A DNA stretch of 64,000 nucleotides from Pelomonas sp047654805 (GTDB lineage: Bacteria; Pseudomonadota; Gammaproteobacteria; Burkholderiales; Burkholderiaceae_C), in contig NZ_JASGIV010000001.1 of NCBI RefSeq assembly GCF_047654805.1, positions 3,286,001-3,350,000 of the forward strand, written 5' to 3'. Both the position numbers and the translations under genes were made by a program. Shown one piece after another: positions 34,392 to 42,492 of the stretch; within the stretch, counting starts at the first letter, position 1; each line of letters starts with the position of its first letter. The notes beneath the pieces are model-generated. The model was given only the letters and a program-made list of their open reading frames with translations, was not told the DNA's origin and did no database searches.

Positions 34392-35536
34392 GCGACCGCC
34401 TCCACGCGGACAGGAATGTCTCGGAACCGTCCATAGGAATAGTGTGCCGCGCAGGCGCCTTCCGACGACACCATGCAGGAGCCGACCGGGTTCTCCGGCG
34501 TACACACCGTGCCGAAGATCTTGCAGTCGGTCGGCTTCTTCACGCCGCGCAGGATGGCACCGCATTCGCAAGCCTTGTTGTCGGCCACCGACCGGTAGCC
34601 CAGCTCGAAGCGGCGCTCGGCGTCGAAGGCCGCGAAGGCGGACCGGATCTTCAGCGCGCTGTACGGCACCTCGCCCAGGCCGCGCCACTCGAAGCTGGGG
34701 CGCAGCTCAAACACCTCGGACACCAGCGCCTGCGCGGTGGCGTTGCCCTCGGGCGTGACGGCGCGGGTGAACTCGTTCTCGACCTCGGCACGCCCGTCGT
34801 TGACCTGGCGCACCAGCATCAGCACCGCCTGCATCACGTCCAGCGGCTCGAAGCCTGCGATCACTACCGGCTTGCGGTACTCCTGCGCGAAGTGGTCGTA
34901 GGGCGCCGAGCCGATCACGATGCTCACGTGCGCCGGGCCGATGAAGCCGTCGATGGGCACGGTGCCGTACTGGCGCACCTCGGGGCTTTCGAGGATGTGG
35001 GTGATGGCCGACGGCGTCAGCACGTGGCAGCACAGCACGCTGAAGTTGGCCAGTCCCTCGCGCTGGGCAGTGCGTATCGCCAGCGCCGTGGGCGGCGTGG
35101 TGGTCTCGAAGCCGATGGCGAAAAACACCACCTCGCGCTGCGGGTTCTGGCGCGCGATCTGCAGCGCATCGGCCGCCGAATACACCATGCGGATGTCGCC
35201 GCCACGCGCCTTGGCCTTCACCAGCGACAAGCCGTCGGACGCCGGCACGCGCATGGTGTCGCCATACGTGCAGACGATGGCGCCGCGCTCCAGCGAGAGC
35301 CGGATGGCGAGGTCGATGCGGCCGATGGGCAGCACACAGACGGGGCAGCCCGGACCGTGCACCATGCGCACGTTGGCCGGCAGCAGCTCGGCCACGCCGT
35401 AGCGCGAGATCGCGTGCGTGTGGCCGCCGCAGAACTCCATGAAGCTGTACTGCCGGTCCGGCAGGGCCTCGGCCTGCAGCCGGTCGGCGATCTTGCGGGC
35501 GATGTCGCCATCGCGGAACTCGTCGATGTATTTCAT
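34388..35536 (-). CDS. hypD: HypD, Fe(CN)2CO assembly scaffold
   Basis: 382 aa. The HypD hallmarks are present: FMEFCGGHTHAISRYG, HGPGCPVCVLP, GFETTTPPTA and the four-Cys cluster region at the C-terminus (ACECGAILRG, CKIFGTVCTPENPVGSCMVSSEGACAAHY). HypD carries a [4Fe-4S] cluster and works with HypC and HypE to attach cyanide to iron. It begins 2 bases after hypC and overlaps hypE. Confidence 0.97.
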   Translation of the reverse strand: MKYIDEFRDGDIARKIADRLQAEALPDRQYSFMEFCGGHTHAISRYGVAELLPANVRMVHGPGCPVCVLPIGRIDLAIRLSLERGAIVCTYGDTMRVPASDGLSLVKAKARGGDIRMVYSAADALQIARQNPQREVVFFAIGFETTTPPTALAIRTAQREGLANFSVLCCHVLTPSAITHILESPEVRQYGTVPIDGFIGPAHVSIVIGSAPYDHFAQEYRKPVVIAGFEPLDVMQAVLMLVRQVNDGRAEVENEFTRAVTPEGNATAQALVSEVFELRPSFEWRGLGEVPYSALKIRSAFAAFDAERRFELGYRSVADNKACECGAILRGVKKPTDCKIFGTVCTPENPVGSCMVSSEGACAAHYSYGRFRDIPVRVEAVA

Positions 35537-35537
35537 G

Positions 35538-35765
35538 TCATTGGCCCTGGCTGGCGGAGAGCTCGCCGAACATGCGCAGCGTGCGCTCGGCCTCCTCGGG
35601 GTCGATCTGGCCGATGGCGTGGCCCACGTGCACGATCACGTAATCGCCGACCTCGGCGTCAGGCACCAGCGCGATGGAGATTTCCTTGCGGATGCCGCCC
35701 AGCTCGACGAGCGCCTGCGCGCCGGGGCGGATCTCGATGAGGCGGGTGGGGATGGCTAGGCACAT
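35538..35765 (-). CDS. hypC: HypC, hydrogenase maturation chaperone
   Basis: 75 aa. It begins MCLAIPTRL, with the conserved Cys2 that binds the Fe(CN)2CO unit, and has the usual IGDYV-like segment (EVGDYVIVHVGHAI). HypC forms a complex with HypD and delivers iron to the large subunit. The start at 35765 overlaps the 3' end of hypF by 10 bases in another frame. It is a second HypC-family protein in the operon besides HoxL. Confidence 0.96.
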   Translation of the reverse strand: MCLAIPTRLIEIRPGAQALVELGGIRKEISIALVPDAEVGDYVIVHVGHAIGQIDPEEAERTLRMFGELSASQGQ

Positions 35766-36898
35766 CGGGAGCTTTCGAGGGAGGACGCCGGCCGCGGCGC
35801 GGCCAGCTGGTGCGCGGCCACCCAGGCCTGGCCCAGCGCCAGGCCGGCATCGCCGCAGTTCGTGGAGCGCGGCGTCAGCACGCGCAGGCCCTGCGACACG
35901 AGCCGGCTGACGAGGTGGGACGTGAGCACCGCATTGAAGAAGCAGCCACCGCCCAGGCAGACGGTGCGACAGCCGGCCTCGCGCGCGGCGGCCGCGGCCC
36001 AGTCGGCCAGCGAGCGGGCCAGCGACACGTGGAACCAGGCCGCCGCCTCGGCCACGCCGGCGGGCGGCGTGTCGAGCAGGCGGACCAGCAGCGGGCGCAG
36101 GTCCAGGCACTGCAACGCCGTCGGCTCGACCAGGCTGTCGCAGGGCTCCACGGGCCGCTGCGCCCAGTGCTGCGCAGCCAGCGTCTGCAGCGCGACGGCG
36201 GCCTCGGCCTCGTGGGCCTGGCGCACGCTGAGGCCCAATGCGCCGGCCGCGGCGTCGAACCAGCGGCCGGCGCTGCTGGTAACCGGGCAGTTCAGCTGCG
36301 CCGCCAGCATGCGCTGCACGCCGCGGGCGGCCGCCGCGCCGACGACGGGCGCGAAGCGGGCCTCGATGCCGTCGCCCTGCCCCAGCGCCTGCATGGCGGC
36401 GGCGGCCATGCGCCAGGGCTCGCGCGCGGCCACGTCGCCGCCGGGCAGCCGCAGCGGCCACAAGCCGCCGAGGCGCCGCCAGTCGGTGGGCGACACCCAC
36501 AGCAGCTCGCCGCCCCAGGCCGTACCGTCCGTGCCCAGGCCCACGCCATCCAGCGCCAGGCCGATGACCGGCTCGACGACGTCGTGGTCCGCCATGACGA
36601 CGCCGATGTGGGCATGGTGGTGCTGCACGGCGACGGCCGGCACGCCCCACTCGGCGGCCAAGGCCTGCGCCAGGCGGGTGCTGAAGAAGTCGGGGTGCAG
36701 GTCATGCGCCACGGCCGCGATGGGCCGGGGCGACTGCGCGGCCAGCCGGCGCACGGAGGCGTCCAGCGCGCGGCAGGCCTCGGGGTCGCCCAGGTCGCCG
36801 TGCACCGGCGACCAATGCGCACGGCCGTCGGCCAGCAGGCAGGCCGCGTTCTTCAGCCAGGCACCGCAGGCCAGCACCGGCGGCAGTTCGGTGGTCAT
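35756..36898 (-). CDS. hypF: HypF, short form lacking acylphosphatase and zinc-finger domains
   Basis: 380 aa, about half of a full HypF (~750 aa). It contains only the C-terminal Kae1-like carbamoyltransferase domain, starting with VLACGAWLKNAACLLADG and continuing with HGDLGD, VQHHHAHIGVVMADH, LDGVGLGTDGTAWGGELL, TSSAGRWFDAAAGALGL and CLGGGCFFN. The acylphosphatase, zinc-finger and YrdC-like parts are absent, and the sequence upstream belongs to hypB, so it is not a frameshift inside this stretch. A comparable short HypF1 is known in Cupriavidus necator. The missing steps would need a full-length HypF or another source elsewhere. The start is 5 bases after the hypB stop. Confidence 0.93.
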   Translation of the reverse strand: MTTELPPVLACGAWLKNAACLLADGRAHWSPVHGDLGDPEACRALDASVRRLAAQSPRPIAAVAHDLHPDFFSTRLAQALAAEWGVPAVAVQHHHAHIGVVMADHDVVEPVIGLALDGVGLGTDGTAWGGELLWVSPTDWRRLGGLWPLRLPGGDVAAREPWRMAAAAMQALGQGDGIEARFAPVVGAAAARGVQRMLAAQLNCPVTSSAGRWFDAAAGALGLSVRQAHEAEAAVALQTLAAQHWAQRPVEPCDSLVEPTALQCLDLRPLLVRLLDTPPAGVAEAAAWFHVSLARSLADWAAAAAREAGCRTVCLGGGCFFNAVLTSHLVSRLVSQGLRVLTPRSTNCGDAGLALGQAWVAAHQLAAPRPASSLESSRCA

Positions 36899-36903
36899 GG
36901 CGC

Positions 36904-37866
36904 TCAGCCCTTGAGGCCGGCGCGTGCCTCGGCCAGTTCGGCCTCCAGCGCGGCCACGCGGGCACGCAGCGCGGCCTGGCCGTCGTCCGGTGCGGCGCGC
37001 TGCAGCAGCCAGGACAGCCAGGCGTCCATGCCTTCGCCGGTGGTGGCCGAGAGCTGGATGACCTCCAGCGCCGGGTTCACCTGGCGGGCCGCGGCGATGC
37101 AGCGGTCCACGTCGAAGCGCAGATGCGGCAGCAGGTCGATCTTGTTGAGCAGCATCAGCTCGGAGGCCGCGAACATGTCGGGGTACTTCAGCGGCTTGTC
37201 CTCGCCCTCGGTCACCGACAGCACGACGACCTTGGCGGCCTCGCCCAGGTCCCACAGCGCCGGGCAGACGAGGTTGCCGACGTTCTCGATGAAGAGCAGG
37301 CTGCCGGCCGCCTCGCCGTGCCCGTGATGGTGGTGATCGTGCTCGTGATGATGGTGGTGCAACTGCGCGAAGGCTTCTGCCACCATGGGCGCGTCGAGGT
37401 GGCAGCCCTTGCCGGTGTTCACCTGGATGGCCGGCGCACCGGTGGCGCGGATGCGGTCGGCGTCGAAGCTGGTCTGCTGGTCGCCCTCGATGACGGCGGT
37501 GTCGACGTGGGGCGCACGGGCCTTCAGCGCCTCGATGGTGGCGCACAGCAGCGTCGTCTTGCCGGAGCCGGGGCTGGACAGCAGGTTGAGCGCCGTCACG
37601 CCATGAGCCTCGAAGTGGCGGCGGTTGCCCTGCGCGATGCGGCGGTTCTCGCCCAGGATGTCGGCCTCCAGCTTGACGGTGCGCGCCTGGCTCATGCCGG
37701 GCACGGACACGCGCGCCGCGCCCGCACCGAAGTGCAGGTCGCCATGCCTGGGGTCCACGTGGACATGGCCATGGTCATGCCCGTGATCGTGCCCATGAGC
37801 ATGGGCATGGCCCTCGACCTTCACCGCGCCATCGCCGCTGTCGGCGCATCCGCAAACGACACACAT
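36904..37866 (-). CDS. hypB: HypB, nickel-insertion GTPase with two His-rich segments
   Basis: 320 aa. The N-terminus has the high-affinity nickel motif CxxCGC (MCVVCGC) followed by a His-rich stretch (about residues 20-45, 11 His). The GTPase domain shows P-loop SSPGSGKTT (97-105), EGDQQTSFDADRI, CHLDA and ENVGNLVCPA, with NKID for guanine recognition. Unusually, a second His cluster (residues 170-183, 11 His of 14) sits inside the GTPase domain just before the LLFIENVGN strand. The C-terminus is a short coiled coil (LRARVAALEAELAEARAGL). With HypA it loads nickel into the large subunits. The gene follows hypA by 10 bases. Confidence 0.96.
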   Translation of the reverse strand: MCVVCGCADSGDGAVKVEGHAHAHGHDHGHDHGHVHVDPRHGDLHFGAGAARVSVPGMSQARTVKLEADILGENRRIAQGNRRHFEAHGVTALNLLSSPGSGKTTLLCATIEALKARAPHVDTAVIEGDQQTSFDADRIRATGAPAIQVNTGKGCHLDAPMVAEAFAQLHHHHHEHDHHHHGHGEAAGSLLFIENVGNLVCPALWDLGEAAKVVVLSVTEGEDKPLKYPDMFAASELMLLNKIDLLPHLRFDVDRCIAAARQVNPALEVIQLSATTGEGMDAWLSWLLQRAAPDDGQAALRARVAALEAELAEARAGLKG

Positions 37867-37876
37867 GTCTGTCTCC

Positions 37877-38224
37877 TCATTCGTCTTCAACCAGCAGGTC
37901 CACCACGCGCAGCTCGGTCCCACCGGTGGGCTGCAACTGGTGGCTTGCACATTCGGGGCAAGGGTCGCCGCGGCGGGCCAGCGGCACGGTCGCGGCGCAG
38001 GGCAGGCACCAGGCCTGGCCCTCGGGTTCGTCGATGGCGATGTCGGCACCTTGCAGCACCGTGCCCGGCGCGATGGCCTCCAGCGCGAAGCGCAGCGCGC
38101 GCACCTCCACGCCGGCCAGCCGGCCGGCCTCCAGCCGCAGGCCCGTCACGCGCCGGAAACCCTCGCGCCGCGCGGCATCCTCGACCAGCTTGAGGATGCC
38201 GCCAGCCAGGCTGGCCTCATGCAT
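37877..38224 (-). CDS. hypA: HypA, nickel metallochaperone
   Basis: 115 aa. It starts MHEASLAGGIL, with His2 as the nickel ligand, and has the zinc motif CLPC...CPEC near residues 73-92. HypA delivers nickel together with HypB. The start overlaps the hoxV stop by 8 bases. Confidence 0.96.
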   Translation of the reverse strand: MHEASLAGGILKLVEDAARREGFRRVTGLRLEAGRLAGVEVRALRFALEAIAPGTVLQGADIAIDEPEGQAWCLPCAATVPLARRGDPCPECASHQLQPTGGTELRVVDLLVEDE

Positions 38225-39332
38225 GAACGTTCTCCTGCTCCAGGGCTTGCAGCTCCACTTCGAAGCGCACGCAGGGATCGTAAGCGGCCATCAGGGCCGC
38301 GATGCGGTGCTGCGCCTCCAAGTCCCGGGTCGGCGCCAGGCCTTCGAGCGCACGCGCGACGGCGCCCTCGGCATGGAAGTTCCATTCGGTGGGCGCCAGC
38401 ACGCGGTAGCCGGCCACGACCCCGTCCAGGCACGCGTAGTGCACCAACAGGCCGCGCGCCATCTCCACCCAGGCCAGGCCCTCCCCCGCGGCGATGGGCT
38501 GCGCGCCGAAGCTCAGCCAGCCGCCGCCGTGGCCCGGCGCGTCGGGCAGCGTCAGCCGCACCAGCTCCGCCAGGCGTGCGCCCAGGCGCTGCCAGGGCGT
38601 CGCCGGTAGCGCCCTGGCGGCGTCGTTCAGGCGCGTCCAGCTGCCGGTCTCGGCACAATCGTCCTGCCAGCGCGGCCGGCGCGTGAAGCCGGCATCCTCG
38701 GACAGGCTGCGCGCCAGCTGGCGCAGCGACACCGCGCCGGCATGCGCATGCAGCGGCTCGGCCGCAGCGACGGGCCAGTCGGCCGCCGGGCGGGCCTCGC
38801 GCACCAGGCGCTGCAGCCAGCCGCTGCCAGCTGCGCTCCATTCCGCCCACCAGCCGGGCTCGCGGTTCCAGCGTTCCAGCCAGTCCTGCGCCGGCATGGC
38901 CAGCAGCTGCCGCTCCAGCCAGCGCCGCGTGTCCGGCAGCGGGGCGTCCGCGCCGCGCAGCGCGGGGCAGGCGCGCAGCGACTTCAGCGCCGACGCGGCG
39001 ATGGCATCGCGCGACGCGGGCAGGGCCAGCGCAGCGGGCCAGTCCAACCCGATGCGGCGCACGTGCTCGCACAACGTCTCGCACTGAAGCGAGCGCTCGG
39101 CGCCGGGCATGCCCGGGGAGGTCTTGCCCGCGGCTGCGTCCAGCGCCATCCGCGCGCACAGCCGGTGCGCATGGCCGCACAGGCTGAACAGGCTGCCCAG
39201 CATGCCGGGCACGTCGCCGGCAGGCTTGCCGCGCACCAGCGCCTCCGCCAGGTCGGGGCGGCGGTTCTCCACGCTGCGCGGGCGGGCCTGGCCCGGCCGC
39301 AGCCGCAGCACGCCGGTCAATGCGTCGATCAT
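38217..39332 (-). CDS. hoxV: HoxV/HupK, hydrogenase assembly scaffold related to large subunits
   Basis: 371 aa, resembling a hydrogenase large subunit but without the full pair of NiFe-binding CxxC motifs. The N-terminal SLFSLCGHAHRLCARMA and C-terminal APTEWNFHAEG...AYDPCVRFEVEL parallel the large-subunit ends. HupK/HoxV is thought to act as an intermediate scaffold for the Fe(CN)2CO group in O2-tolerant hydrogenase maturation. The start at 39332 forms an ATGA overlap with the hoxT stop. Confidence 0.88.
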   Translation of the reverse strand: MIDALTGVLRLRPGQARPRSVENRRPDLAEALVRGKPAGDVPGMLGSLFSLCGHAHRLCARMALDAAAGKTSPGMPGAERSLQCETLCEHVRRIGLDWPAALALPASRDAIAASALKSLRACPALRGADAPLPDTRRWLERQLLAMPAQDWLERWNREPGWWAEWSAAGSGWLQRLVREARPAADWPVAAAEPLHAHAGAVSLRQLARSLSEDAGFTRRPRWQDDCAETGSWTRLNDAARALPATPWQRLGARLAELVRLTLPDAPGHGGGWLSFGAQPIAAGEGLAWVEMARGLLVHYACLDGVVAGYRVLAPTEWNFHAEGAVARALEGLAPTRDLEAQHRIAALMAAYDPCVRFEVELQALEQENVHA

Positions 39333-39802
39333 GTGCGTCCCTCCACGGCGGAGCGGCCGAACAGGAAGCCGCGGCGCGCATTCGACACCGGCGCCGCCAC
39401 GGGTCGCAGCTCGGCCAGCACGGCCGCGGCGGTGGCACGGGCCTGGGTCTGGCTGGCGTACTCGAACATCGGCGAGGCCAGCGAGCAGGCTTCGTAGGCG
39501 CCGAAGCCGGGCTCGTGCGCGGTGATGAACTCGAAACCGAGGCCCCCCACCTCGCGCGCACGCATCTGCCCCACGCCGCCCTCGACGGCCTGCAGCGGCA
39601 GCCACACCAGGTTCATGAACCAGGGCGTCAGCAGCACGCCCACGGCGGCTGGCGCGCCGCCCGGCTCGACAGCCACCGGTTCGAAGCCCACGGCCTCCAC
39701 CCGCAGCGCGGGGTTCAGCACCGGCACACCCGCCATGCGGGTGCCCTCGATGTGGCGGAACAGCGCCTCCAGCGCCTGCACGCGCGCGGCCAGCCCGTTC
39801 AT
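39329..39802 (-). CDS. hoxT: HoxT, HybE/HupJ-family hydrogenase assembly chaperone
   Basis: 157 aa. Family marks are AGVPVLNPALRVEAVGF, LLTPWFMNLVWLP and FEFITAHEPGFGAYEACSLASPMFEY. HybE/HupJ proteins assist maturation and Tat-linked quality control of the hydrogenase small or large subunit. The start at 39802 is the only ATG matching the family; the in-frame sequence upstream overlaps hoxR. A 73-base gap separates it from hoxR. The product resembles HoxT in position (hoxR-hoxT-hoxV). Confidence 0.88.
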   Translation of the reverse strand: MNGLAARVQALEALFRHIEGTRMAGVPVLNPALRVEAVGFEPVAVEPGGAPAAVGVLLTPWFMNLVWLPLQAVEGGVGQMRAREVGGLGFEFITAHEPGFGAYEACSLASPMFEYASQTQARATAAAVLAELRPVAAPVSNARRGFLFGRSAVEGRT

Positions 39803-39875
39803 GGGTGCACCCTTCGGCCTGCAGCCTGTCCCGCCAAGCGGCAGCAAGCTTGCTTGGGACGGCCCGGCGCGGCGC

Positions 39876-40088
39876 TCATGACGCCAGCACCATGAACTGG
39901 TCCGCGTCGCCGTCGCATTGCGGGCAGTGCCACCAGGCCGGCAGGCTGGTGAAGGCGGTGCCGGGCGGCACCTGCCAGACCTCGTCGCCCAGCGCCGGGT
40001 CGTAGACCCACCAGCAGATCTTGCATTCCAGCCGCGCGTCGGCCGGCAGCCGCGCAACGTCACCCAGATAGCTGCCCTCGAAGCTCAT
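39876..40088 (-). CDS. hoxR: HoxR, rubredoxin-type maturation protein
   Basis: 70 aa rubredoxin. The two iron-binding Cys pairs are LECKICWWVYDP and WHCPQCDGD. HoxR is needed in O2-tolerant hydrogenase systems for completing the small-subunit iron-sulfur clusters in air. The start at 40088 overlaps the hoxQ stop (ATGA); an ATG 5 codons upstream is in frame inside hoxQ. Confidence 0.95.
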   Translation of the reverse strand: MSFEGSYLGDVARLPADARLECKICWWVYDPALGDEVWQVPPGTAFTSLPAWWHCPQCDGDADQFMVLAS

Positions 40089-40951
40089 CCCTGCTCCACC
40101 CACGCCAGCACTTCCTGCAGGCGCTCGTGAGAGTCCTGCAAGTCCTCAATGGCGGCCTGGGCCACCTCGGGGAGCTCGCTGACCTCAACAGCATTGAGGA
40201 TCACCAGGTCCTGCGAGTTGTAATAGACGACGCGCCAGGTGTTCGGCCTGCAGGTGTTGGTGATGCGGCAGTTGCCGTAGCCGCGTGACAGGATCAGCAC
40301 GCGGCCGGTGCCGAGGTGGTGGTCCAGGAAGCCGATGTCTTCCATGGACACGGGCAGCAGCGTGAGGTTGACCACATGCGCCGGCTGGCCGTGGCGCCAG
40401 ATGCGCCAGTGGTCCTCGATCTCCGCCAGCAGCGCGGGCGCGTTCTGCACGTTGGGCGGCAGCCCGCCCTGCCAGCGTGGCACCTCGGCCACGACGTCCT
40501 CGCGGGCCGCCTGCTTGAGCACCTCCGGGATGTGGCCCAGCTCGATGATGTCGGACACCACACGGCCGTTGGCCGTCGTCACGACGCGCCAGACGCCGGC
40601 GAACACGGCCTCCTGCACCCGCACCTCACGCTGCTCGTCGCCAGACGGCTGCACGACGGCGCTGACCTCGCCCTCGCCCAGCACTTGGTTGACCAGCGTC
40701 AGGTCTGCCTCGGCCAGTCCGGTCAGGTCCACCACGCGGTTGCCGCCGCCCTGGCAGACCACACCGAGCTGGGCCAGCGTGTCGCGCAACGCCTCGTGGG
40801 CCTGGTGGCGGGCGGCCATCTGCTCGGGCTCGGGCAGCAGCGGCGCGCGGAAGGTCTCCATGCCCTGGGGCATGGGCATGTATTCCAGTGTCTCGTCCTC
40901 GGCCTGGCTGCCGGGGCCGATGCTGCGCACGGGGATGGGGAAGTCTTTCAT
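40085..40951 (-). CDS. hoxQ: HoxQ/HupH, small-subunit maturation protein
   Basis: 288 aa HupH-family protein. Recognisable segments are LEYMPMPQGMETF near the N-terminus and RGYGNCRITNTCRPNTWRVV followed by YYNSQDLVILN near the C-terminus. With HoxO it protects and processes the small subunit HoxK before Tat export. The gene starts 17 bases after hoxO. Confidence 0.94.
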   Translation of the reverse strand: MKDFPIPVRSIGPGSQAEDETLEYMPMPQGMETFRAPLLPEPEQMAARHQAHEALRDTLAQLGVVCQGGGNRVVDLTGLAEADLTLVNQVLGEGEVSAVVQPSGDEQREVRVQEAVFAGVWRVVTTANGRVVSDIIELGHIPEVLKQAAREDVVAEVPRWQGGLPPNVQNAPALLAEIEDHWRIWRHGQPAHVVNLTLLPVSMEDIGFLDHHLGTGRVLILSRGYGNCRITNTCRPNTWRVVYYNSQDLVILNAVEVSELPEVAQAAIEDLQDSHERLQEVLAWVEQG

Positions 40952-40968
40952 GTCGTGTCCGTTCCGGA

Positions 40969-41469
40969 TCAGTGGCAGCCGCCGTCGGCAGGCGTGGCGC
41001 TGACGAGCGGGATACCGATGGTGGGCGGGCGCGAGACGGGCGCGGCGAGCGCGGCCTCGGTCTTGCGCAGGAAGTCGTCCCAGTCGTGCATGCCCGGCAG
41101 CGTGGTGACGTACTCGCCATCGCGCAGGAACAGCAGCGTGGGCCAGCGCTGCGAGCCGAAGCGGCGGGCCAGCGCTTCCTCCTGGTGGCGCTGCACGATG
41201 CCCACCGCGAAACGGCCGGGCAGGCTGCGCTGCAGCTCGGGCAGCACGACGGCCACGTCCTGGCCTTCGGGAAAGCGCACCGCGTCGCCGGCGAACAGCA
41301 CCACACGGTCGCCGCCCTGCGCGGCCCAGGCGTCGATGGTGTCGGCATCCACCCAGGTGGCGCCGCAGACGTCGACGAGGCGCGCGACGAGCGGCGAGGT
41401 GTCGGGCAGGGTCTTGGGCGCCTGCACGGGCAGGCTGACCCGGGCTTCGGTGGAGGATTCAGCGGTCAT
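40969..41469 (-). CDS. hoxO: HoxO/HupG, thioredoxin-fold small-subunit chaperone
   Basis: 166 aa with a thioredoxin-like fold (RWPTLLFLRDGEYVTTLPGM) but without the CxxC redox motif, as in HupG/HoxO/HyaE. It binds the HoxK Tat signal and guards the immature small subunit. The start at 41469 is an ATGA overlap with the hoxL stop. The C-terminus ends DGGCH. Confidence 0.93.
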   Translation of the reverse strand: MTAESSTEARVSLPVQAPKTLPDTSPLVARLVDVCGATWVDADTIDAWAAQGGDRVVLFAGDAVRFPEGQDVAVVLPELQRSLPGRFAVGIVQRHQEEALARRFGSQRWPTLLFLRDGEYVTTLPGMHDWDDFLRKTEAALAAPVSRPPTIGIPLVSATPADGGCH

Positions 41470-41801
41470 GGGGTGGGCTCCGGTGTGTCTTGTCGGGTGG
41501 GGTTGCCGGCCAGTGCCAGCAGTTCGTCGCGGCTCAGCCGCGAGGGCAGCGCAAAGCCGGCATCCGCACCGCCGCCCTCGCCGGCCTGCACGGCAGCCAG
41601 CAGGTCCAGCGTGGCGTCCACCTCGCGCGCCCGCTCCGCGCTGATGTGCTCGTGCGCGCTGTCGATGAAGACCAGCAGCCAGTCGCCCGGCGCGGGGTCG
41701 CCGACCAGCGCCGTGCGCACGCGGCGGCGCTCGCCGCGGCCTTCGCACAGCGCGTGGCCAGGCTCCAGAGCCAGGACCTGCATGGGAATGCCGATGCACA
41801 T
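41466..41801 (-). CDS. hoxL: HoxL/HupF, HypC-family chaperone for the large subunit
   Basis: 111 aa. It begins MCIGIPMQVLALEPGHALCEG with the Cys2 typical of the HypC/HupF family. The core GDPAPGDWLLVFIDSAHE is followed by a longer C-terminal tail than HypC. HoxL guards pre-HoxG and helps insert the iron centre under oxygen. The gene lies 2 bases after hoxM. Confidence 0.94.
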   Translation of the reverse strand: MCIGIPMQVLALEPGHALCEGRGERRRVRTALVGDPAPGDWLLVFIDSAHEHISAERAREVDATLDLLAAVQAGEGGGADAGFALPSRLSRDELLALAGNPTRQDTPEPTP

Positions 41802-41803
41802 GG

Positions 41804-42481
41804 TCAGGCGCCTTCCGCGGTGGGCATGAAGCGCGCGTCGCCGGTGCGGCAGGCGCTGTCTTCGGGCGGCCGCTGCGATTCATAGCGGCCTAGGGCCAGC
41901 TCGGAGAAGGTCACCGTCTCGACATCGCTGAGCGGCCGCTGGCGCGGCGCGGGCTGCGCCCCCCAGCGCCGCAGCGTGTCCACGCCCAGCGCCAGCGCGT
42001 CCTCCATCGCCTGCTTCACCACCGGCCGCAGGCTGCCGCCGTAGTCGTCGATCTCCTCGGGTTGGCAGCCAATCAGCAGCACCTCGCTGGGGTACTGCTC
42101 GGTCAGCACGGCCAGCATCAGCACCTCCTGGAAGCCGGTCTGGTGCAGGCTCATCTTCTTGGCGCCCATGAAACGCGGCACGTCGTCGTTCGCGACGAGC
42201 TTGAGCTCGCCGGGCGCGAGGCCGTAGTCGATGGCGTCGAAGATCAGCAGCCGGTCGGCCTGCTGCACATGCTGCACGAGGTAGAGGCCTTGGGTGCCGC
42301 CGTCGATGAGCTGCACGTGCGGCGCGAACTCGTAGCGCTGCTGCAGCGCCTCGATGCAGCGCACGCCGAAGCCCTCGTCGGCCCACAGCACGTTGCCGAT
42401 GCCGAGGACGCAGATGGTTTCGGCGCTGTCACCCTTGGGGTGACAGGCGCTGTCGGACGGAATGGGGCGCATGGGGTCCAT
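41804..42481 (-). CDS. hoxM: HoxM, endopeptidase processing the HoxG C-terminus
   Basis: 225 aa HybD/HupD-type protease. It has the nickel-sensing acidic and His residues: GIGNVLWADEGFGV (Glu), DAIDYG (Asp) and MSLHQTGF (His). It cuts the HoxG extension after the conserved His of DPCLACSTH once nickel is in place. HoxC needs no such processing. The C-terminal ~40 residues form a variable tail. The start could be Met1 or Met4. It follows the HTH gene by 11 bases. Confidence 0.95.
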   Translation of the reverse strand: MDPMRPIPSDSACHPKGDSAETICVLGIGNVLWADEGFGVRCIEALQQRYEFAPHVQLIDGGTQGLYLVQHVQQADRLLIFDAIDYGLAPGELKLVANDDVPRFMGAKKMSLHQTGFQEVLMLAVLTEQYPSEVLLIGCQPEEIDDYGGSLRPVVKQAMEDALALGVDTLRRWGAQPAPRQRPLSDVETVTFSELALGRYESQRPPEDSACRTGDARFMPTAEGA

Positions 42482-42492
42482 GACGAAACGAT

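Noticed and set aside
36904..37546. A frameshifted N-terminal half of hypF upstream of the short hypF
   Set aside because: The open frame continues upstream, but its translation there is Arg/Gly-rich shadow of hypB and shows none of the acylphosphatase or zinc-finger motifs. HypF is truly short here.
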